Below are positions 59,875 to 64,000 of a stretch of DNA of 64,000 nt, piece by piece. Below the pieces are notes generated by a model. The model was not told the DNA's origin, ran no database searches, and worked only from the letters and a program-made list of their open reading frames with translations. The position numbers and the translations under genes were made by a program. This DNA comes from PALSA-1006 sp964532405. GTDB lineage: Bacteria > Pseudomonadota > Gammaproteobacteria > Burkholderiales > Gallionellaceae. The number at the start of each line of letters is the position of its first letter. The stretch's first letter is position 1. Location of the stretch: the NCBI GenBank assembly GCA_964532405.1, contig CAZHIC010000006.1:1-64000 (forward strand), in the 5' to 3' direction.

Positions 59875-61011
59875 ATGAAAAACAAACTTACCCTGCTCGG
59901 CGGGCTGACTATCGGGGAGTTTCTGCGCGATTATTGGCAGAAGAAACCGCTGCTTATTCGACAGGCCGTTCCCGGATTCAAAGGCTTGCTCGATCCGCAA
60001 CAACTTATCGAGATGGCGTGTCTGGAAGATGCCCAAGCGCGTCTGGTCAAACAGTCGCGCGGTGTGTGGCAACTTGCACAGGGGCCTTTCGACCCGGACG
60101 ACATAGCTAAATTGCGCGGCAAGTGGACAGTGTTGGTGCAAGGGGTGAATCACGTTATGCCGGAAGCGACGGCGCTACTGCAACGCTTCAGTTTTATCCC
60201 GCATGCGCGGCTGGACGACTTGATGGTGAGCTATGCAGCCAAAGGCGGCGGCGTTGGGCCTCACTTCGATGCCTATGACGTATTCCTGTTACAGGGCTCG
60301 GGGCATCGCCGCTGGCAGATTTCGACACAGGAAGACCGCAGCCTCATTCCCGGAGCTCCATTGCGCATTTTGCGAAATTTCAATGTGGAACAGGAATGGG
60401 TGTTGGAAGCGGGCGATATGCTTTATCTGCCGCCGCAATGCGGGCATAACGGTATCGCGGAAGACGATTGCATGACGTACTCTATCGGCTTCCGCACGCC
60501 GACGCATCAAGAGTTGACGGAGCAGTTTCTGGTCTATCTGCAAGACCGTATTTGCGTTGATGGCATATATGCCGACCCCGAACTCAAGACGCAGACGCAC
60601 CCCTCGGAAATCGGCGCCGACATGCTGCGACAAGTCGGCCAGACCATACGCAAAATGCGCTGGGACGATGAAGATATCGCGAACTTCCTGGGCAGTTATT
60701 TGAGCGAACCCAAGCCGCATATTTTTTTCGATGCGCCGGTTAAGCCGCTATCCGCAGTCCGTTTCGAGCAGGCACTGCAAACACGCGGCATCGCGCTCGA
60801 TCTCAAGACGCAGATGCTGTGCCACGGCAACACCCTGTTCATCAACGGCGATTCGCACCCAGTCGGCAAGGGAAGTTATCGTACGCTGCGCGAATTGGCC
60901 GACACGCGCCAGCTGGCAGCGGCCGGCAAGCTGACCAAGGAAACGCTAGCATTGCTGTATGAGTTCTATCTGGATGGATATGTCGCATTGGTCTCAAGCA
61001 AGCGGAGGTGA
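59875..61011 (+). CDS. roxA: JmjC/cupin ribosomal protein oxygenase (RoxA/YcfD-like)
   Basis: A 378-residue 2-oxoglutarate oxygenase. YcfD/RoxA hydroxylates an arginine of ribosomal protein L16. The iron-binding HxD is in VGPHFDAYDVFLLQG and the distal His in PQCGHNGIAEDDCMTYSIGF. RRWQISTQ and the C-terminal winged-helix-like region fit the family. Start 59875 (MKNKLTLLGGLTIGEFL) is chosen over a TTG upstream that overlaps the promoter. The stop overlaps the ribosome-binding site of the next gene. Confidence 0.9.
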   Translation: MKNKLTLLGGLTIGEFLRDYWQKKPLLIRQAVPGFKGLLDPQQLIEMACLEDAQARLVKQSRGVWQLAQGPFDPDDIAKLRGKWTVLVQGVNHVMPEATALLQRFSFIPHARLDDLMVSYAAKGGGVGPHFDAYDVFLLQGSGHRRWQISTQEDRSLIPGAPLRILRNFNVEQEWVLEAGDMLYLPPQCGHNGIAEDDCMTYSIGFRTPTHQELTEQFLVYLQDRICVDGIYADPELKTQTHPSEIGADMLRQVGQTIRKMRWDDEDIANFLGSYLSEPKPHIFFDAPVKPLSAVRFEQALQTRGIALDLKTQMLCHGNTLFINGDSHPVGKGSYRTLRELADTRQLAAAGKLTKETLALLYEFYLDGYVALVSSKRR

Positions 61012-61016
61012 TTTTC

Positions 61017-61508
61017 ATGAGTGAAGGTGAACTGCAACACACAGCATTGAATGGCGTCACCGATTACGTCGCGGCACTGGATGAGTTATGCGGCTCGGCG
61101 CAACACTCCCTGCTCATATTCGAAAATGATTTCGACAACCTCGGTTTCAATTCCGCAGCCCGCTTCAACACGCTGCGACAATTCCTGCTCTCCAGCCCGA
61201 ATGTGCGTCTGCATTTGCTGGCGCACGACGCGCAGCCGCTCGTGCGTTTTTGCCCGCGCATGATGATGTTGCTGCGCCAATTCAGTCACAGCATGCACAT
61301 CTATCAGACACCGATCAATCTCCGCCATCTGTCCGAGCCTTTCGCCGTGGCGGATGAAAAGCATTTCGTGCGGCGTTTTCACTTCGATGATGCACGCGGC
61401 TTATTCGCGCAAAACGATCCCGCAGGCGCGCGCCTGCTGAAGTCGCGTTTTGAAGAAATGTGGGCAAGTTCGCATCCCAGCGCATCAGCCGCCACGCTGG
61501 GTCTGTAA
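61017..61508 (+). CDS. Conserved hypothetical protein, phospholipase D-like fold possible
   Basis: A 163-residue protein, function unknown. LCGSAQHSLLIFENDFDNLG, LSSPNVRLHLLAHDAQPLV and FAVADEKHFVRRFHFDDARG recall one half of a PLD-type domain, but a clear HKD motif is absent. Start 61017 is fixed by GGAGGTGA just upstream, which itself overlaps the stop of the roxA gene. The pair roxA plus this gene appears co-transcribed. Confidence 0.65.
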   Translation: MSEGELQHTALNGVTDYVAALDELCGSAQHSLLIFENDFDNLGFNSAARFNTLRQFLLSSPNVRLHLLAHDAQPLVRFCPRMMMLLRQFSHSMHIYQTPINLRHLSEPFAVADEKHFVRRFHFDDARGLFAQNDPAGARLLKSRFEEMWASSHPSASAATLGL

Positions 61509-61640
61509 CCCCCTAATATCCCAGCATAAAACTCTAGCTTTTTTCAAAAAAGTTGATAGAATGCTGCGTCCTTGCAACGGCAGCCCTGTCGCGGCAGGCC
61601 TCCATAAACTTTTATCAATCTGACTACTTAAGGAAATACA

Positions 61641-61826
61641 ATGAAATACTCCGCACTCGTTGCTGCTTTGTTGGCTCTGTCTCTGTCTGCTTGTGGCGAA
61701 AAGGCTGTTGCTCCTGCTGCTGCTCCAGTTGTTGAAGCTCCTGTTGCCGCATCCGCTGTTGCTGCTCCAGTTGCCGCATCTGCTGTTGCCGCTCCAGCTG
61801 CAGCCGCTGAGCCAGCAAAGCACTAA
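61641..61826 (+). CDS. Small Ala/Pro/Val-repeat lipoprotein
   Basis: A 61-residue protein: lipoprotein signal MKYSALVAALLALSLSAC (lipobox LSAC, Cys18), then an Ala/Val/Pro-rich mature part with a repeated VAAPVAASA unit. AAGGAAATACA precedes the ATG. It has its own terminator. The low-complexity tail may span toward the cell wall; function unknown. Confidence 0.75.
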   Translation: MKYSALVAALLALSLSACGEKAVAPAAAPVVEAPVAASAVAAPVAASAVAAPAAAAEPAKH

Positions 61827-61843
61827 GCTGGCAACAGCTCGAT

Positions 61844-61871
61844 AAAAAAGCCGACGCGAGTCGGCTTTTTT
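61844..61871 (+). terminator. Intrinsic terminator of the small lipoprotein gene
   Basis: AAAAAAGCCGAC-GCGA-GTCGGCTTTTTT, a 6-bp GC-rich core with A/U extension and a U-run. It is symmetric and could also end the minus-strand metallohydrolase gene, whose stop is 18 bp away. Confidence 0.92.
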
Positions 61872-61888
61872 ATTTCCGCAATATTCCC

Positions 61889-62656
61889 TCACACAATCTC
61901 GCACCAGGACGATCCTTCGTTTTGCGTCGCAACGATGATCCTTTCTTCCGGGCAAGACAATGCGCCGCTCAACGCGCTTACGGCCAATGCCCGTGTATTG
62001 TTCTTATGACTCAGATGGGCCGCCACGATGTGCTGCAATTTGCTGTGATCCAAACATGCCAACAAAGTGGCCGCAGCATGGTTGCTGAGATGCCCGAAAC
62101 GCCCGCCGACACGCTGTTTCAAGCTATAGGGATAGTCGCCGTTCGCCAGTAGCTGGGCGTCGTGATTGCATTCCAGCACCAGCGCATCGCACCCGCTCAA
62201 CGTCGCTTCGATATGCGGTGTCGAGCATCCCACATCGGTCAACACGCCCAGACGCTTTACGCCATCGCTGAAGACATATTGCACCGGCTCGCTCGCGTCG
62301 TGCGGGACAGGATAGGGTTGCACTTGCACCTCCCCGACAGCAAACGGTAGATGCGGATTGATTTCTGAAACGGCGGATAGGTCGGCGAACGCACCATTCT
62401 GCGAACGCAGTGTGCCGTGTGTGAGAAAGACCGGAAGCGAGAACTTGCGCGCCAGGCGCGCCACACCGCCGATGTGGTCGCCATGTTCATGCGTAACCAC
62501 GATGCCGCACAACTGCTCTGGAGCAAGACCGAGACGCGCCAAACGTGCCACGGCTTCACTCAACGAGAATCCGCAATCCATCAATATCCGCGACTGTCCG
62601 ACTTCTACGACGAGCGAATTGCCCTCACTGCCGCTGCCGAGTAACGCAAAGCGCAT
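61889..62656 (-). CDS. MBL-fold metallohydrolase (YycJ/WalJ-like)
   Basis: A 255-residue metallo-beta-lactamase-fold protein. The metal site HxHxDH is in VTHEHGDHIGG, with Asp in VLTDVGCS and His in AAHLSHKNNT; the N-terminus LLGSGSEGNSLVVEVGQSRI is typical of the YycJ family (exonuclease-like or phosphodiesterase). It sits after bamC in the dapA-bamC-MBL order seen in betaproteobacteria, 12 bp apart. Confidence 0.9.
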   Translation of the reverse strand: MRFALLGSGSEGNSLVVEVGQSRILMDCGFSLSEAVARLARLGLAPEQLCGIVVTHEHGDHIGGVARLARKFSLPVFLTHGTLRSQNGAFADLSAVSEINPHLPFAVGEVQVQPYPVPHDASEPVQYVFSDGVKRLGVLTDVGCSTPHIEATLSGCDALVLECNHDAQLLANGDYPYSLKQRVGGRFGHLSNHAAATLLACLDHSKLQHIVAAHLSHKNNTRALAVSALSGALSCPEERIIVATQNEGSSWCEIV

Positions 62657-62668
62657 CCGTAGATAAAC

Positions 62669-63727
62669 TTATTTTTCGATATTCTGATACAAGACTTCGG
62701 CAATACGCGAACTCTCTTGATCGCTCTCGCCCTCGGCATTGCGCACGGAAACTTCGCAGGTCGCGCCACTTGCGCGCACCGTCACTTGATAGCCGCCGAT
62801 TTTCTTACCCTTCTCGGCAACTGTTGCGCGCAGCAAATAAACACCATTGACCCGATCCTTATCTTCAACCGCGATACGCCCTTTATCCAAAGCCAAACCG
62901 ACCTTGCGCCAGCTCTTGTCGAATGGCTCGTTGATCTGGATGACTTTGCCGCCTGCAACCTCTTTCAGTTGCACATTGACCGGAGCAGCCGCCGCGACAG
63001 CACTCGCTGGCAGCGTCACATTGGCTGCGCCCGCCTCCCCTCCCAACCGGGCCATCAACATTTGCAGTACAGCGACCTCGATCTCGGGATCATTCGCACG
63101 AGGCAGCCACTTGCTGGTTTTTTTACCGGAAACCTGCACCTCCTCCATGACCTGCCGGCTCACATAGACCTCAGTGCCGGCGCCATCCTTGCTGCGCTCA
63201 AGCCTTGTCACATACTGGTCGCGCTGCCCTGCCGGCTTGAGCGTATCCAACACCTTGCCATTGCCGAGCACACCGCGCATGAAATGCTGCGGCACATTGC
63301 TGCGGTTCTCTTGCCAATCCGTTTCCATTACTCCGGCCTGGGGGTTGTCCACCTGTACATGAAAACCCATCTCCAGCCAGAATGCCTTGACCGCAGGCCA
63401 AACATTCTCTGCCTTATCGTTCACCACCAGCCAGCGCTGCATGTCCTTGCGCTCCAAGCGAACATTCTTCAACTCGGGCAGCACTGCGCTTTTGGCGGGT
63501 TGCGCGGAAACACCTTTGGAATAATCCGAATAGTTCGCCACCAATGCGCCATCCCCGCCCGGAATGGCATATTGTTCATTCGCTGCGGGCGTAGTCAGAT
63601 CGGGCGGCACTTCCAATGCAGGAACGCCGGAGGAGGCCACTTTATAGTCGATACGTTTTTTGTCGAAACTGCAGGATGCAAGCGCCGATACAGCCAAAAC
63701 CAATATTGCGATATTTCGAATTTTCAT
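62669..63727 (-). CDS. bamC: Outer-membrane assembly lipoprotein BamC
   Basis: A 352-residue NlpB/BamC, a lipoprotein of the BAM complex. Signal and lipobox: LVLAVSALASC (Cys20). The conserved N-terminal stretch KRIDYKVASSGVPALEVPPD binds BamD. Two helix-grip domains follow (~120-225 LVVNDKAENVWPAVKAFWLE; ~260-350). Start 63727 is the ATG that begins the signal peptide. It is followed by the metallohydrolase gene; dapA is upstream. Confidence 0.9.
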   Translation of the reverse strand: MKIRNIAILVLAVSALASCSFDKKRIDYKVASSGVPALEVPPDLTTPAANEQYAIPGGDGALVANYSDYSKGVSAQPAKSAVLPELKNVRLERKDMQRWLVVNDKAENVWPAVKAFWLEMGFHVQVDNPQAGVMETDWQENRSNVPQHFMRGVLGNGKVLDTLKPAGQRDQYVTRLERSKDGAGTEVYVSRQVMEEVQVSGKKTSKWLPRANDPEIEVAVLQMLMARLGGEAGAANVTLPASAVAAAAPVNVQLKEVAGGKVIQINEPFDKSWRKVGLALDKGRIAVEDKDRVNGVYLLRATVAEKGKKIGGYQVTVRASGATCEVSVRNAEGESDQESSRIAEVLYQNIEK

Positions 63728-63792
63728 GCCATTCCTTACTTGCGGGCATGGCAATGTGCCACCCCTGATAATAAAAACCAGCCATGCCCGCA

Positions 63793-63851
63793 CCCTCTCT
63801 CCTAACTCTCTCCCGCAAGCGGGCGAGAGGGACGCGGGCTCGCTGCGCGAG
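63793..63851 (+). repeat. Palindromic element family 1 between dapA and bamC
   Basis: CCCTCTCTCCTAACTC, TCTCCCGCAAGCGGGCGAGAG, then CTCGCTGCGCGAG. It lies on the plus strand of the dapA-bamC gap (63728-63858), where both genes run on the minus strand. Confidence 0.85.
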
Positions 63852-63858
63852 TTTCACA

Positions 63859-64000
63859 TTAAATTACGCCGGCTTGCCGCATCGCCGCTTCCACAATCGG
63901 CTGGGCGCCGGCGGAGAGAGGCGTGAGCGGCAAGCGCAAATTATTTTCCATCTTTCCCATACGCGCTACCGCCCATTTCACCGGGATCGGATTGGCTTCA
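63859..64000 (-). CDS. dapA: 4-hydroxy-tetrahydrodipicolinate synthase, C-terminal part
   Basis: Only the last 46 codons are in the window; the gene continues beyond base 64000. EANPIPVKWAVARMGKM and LRLPLTPLSAGAQPIVEAAM are the DapA C-terminal signature. DapA makes the first lysine/diaminopimelate-specific intermediate from pyruvate and aspartate semialdehyde. The dapA-bamC adjacency is conserved. Confidence 0.93.
   Translation of the reverse strand, partial: EANPIPVKWAVARMGKMENNLRLPLTPLSAGAQPIVEAAMRQAGVI

Noticed and set aside
62717..63805. 362-residue open frame antisense to bamC
   Set aside because: Shadow of bamC, whose lipobox and conserved N-terminus are clear.
1..64000. CRISPR array
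   Set aside because: Repeats in the window are dispersed single or paired palindromes; no evenly spaced direct repeats with unique spacers were seen.

Overview
The window reads as a chromosomal segment of a betaproteobacterium of the Nitrosomonadales type, most likely a Gallionellaceae-like iron oxidiser. The grounds are the gene order hisCBHAFIE-HIT-tatABC, TPR lipoprotein-lolB-ispE-tRNA-Gln-prs-rplY-pth, and dapA-bamC-metallohydrolase. A gene resembling the fused cytochrome-porin Cyc2, used for Fe(II) oxidation, points the same way. This placement is inferred from family knowledge and gene order; no search was run.

Layout. 1-5.5 kb: an overlapping operon of a group II PLP decarboxylase, an ATP-grasp protein and a second PLP-fold enzyme, followed by outer-membrane phospholipase A. 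5.9-19.3 kb (minus strand): a late flagellar cluster (flagellin, flaG, fliD, fliS, fliT-like, fliK, flhB-like, ycgR) continuing into a modification cassette (arginine-methyltransferase-like enzyme, TPR/SPINDLY glycosyltransferase, FliB lysine methylase). A diguanylate cyclase and a NarL-type two-component pair (17.6-21.3 kb) lie upstream. 21.5-26.2 kb: a defence island with an Eco29kI-type restriction-modification system, a divergent HTH-methyltransferase/PmeII-like restriction pair and an endonuclease III-like glycosylase. 26.3-32.9 kb: histidine biosynthesis and Tat export. 33.1-36.5 kb: higBA, a PAP2 phosphatase, DUF4337 and DUF2252 genes. 36.6-40.3 kb: a two-component system followed by the Cyc2-like gene. 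40.3-51.4 kb: DegS/DegQ-like protease, Nif3-like protein, a 52-residue lipoprotein, a Gld-type ABC exporter, then the conserved lolB-ispE-tRNA-prs-rplY-pth block. 51.5-64 kb: pilU, an IS relic, a short DUF433 gene, an M29-like peptidase, hydrolases and oxygenases, a coiled-coil protein, a second diguanylate cyclase, slyD, bcp, a JmjC-type ribosomal oxygenase, a metallohydrolase, bamC and the end of dapA.

How the genes fit together. Flagellin has a textbook sigma-28 promoter. The neighbouring chaperone, cap, glycosylation and methylation genes suggest a heavily modified filament. Two GGDEF proteins, a YcgR-type PilZ brake and PilU suggest c-di-GMP switching between swimming and surface life.

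The window is rich in short dispersed repeats. A ~160-bp element is present in three copies. A palindromic ~60-bp element is present four times, twice in frame inside coding sequences. A second palindromic family forms the C-terminus of the glycosylase gene. The most unusual items are these repeat-encoded peptides, the PLP/ATP-grasp/PLP operon, the triple flagellin-modification cassette, the placement of the restriction island directly before hisC, and two genes whose ATG lies only 6 nt after a perfect TATAAT.
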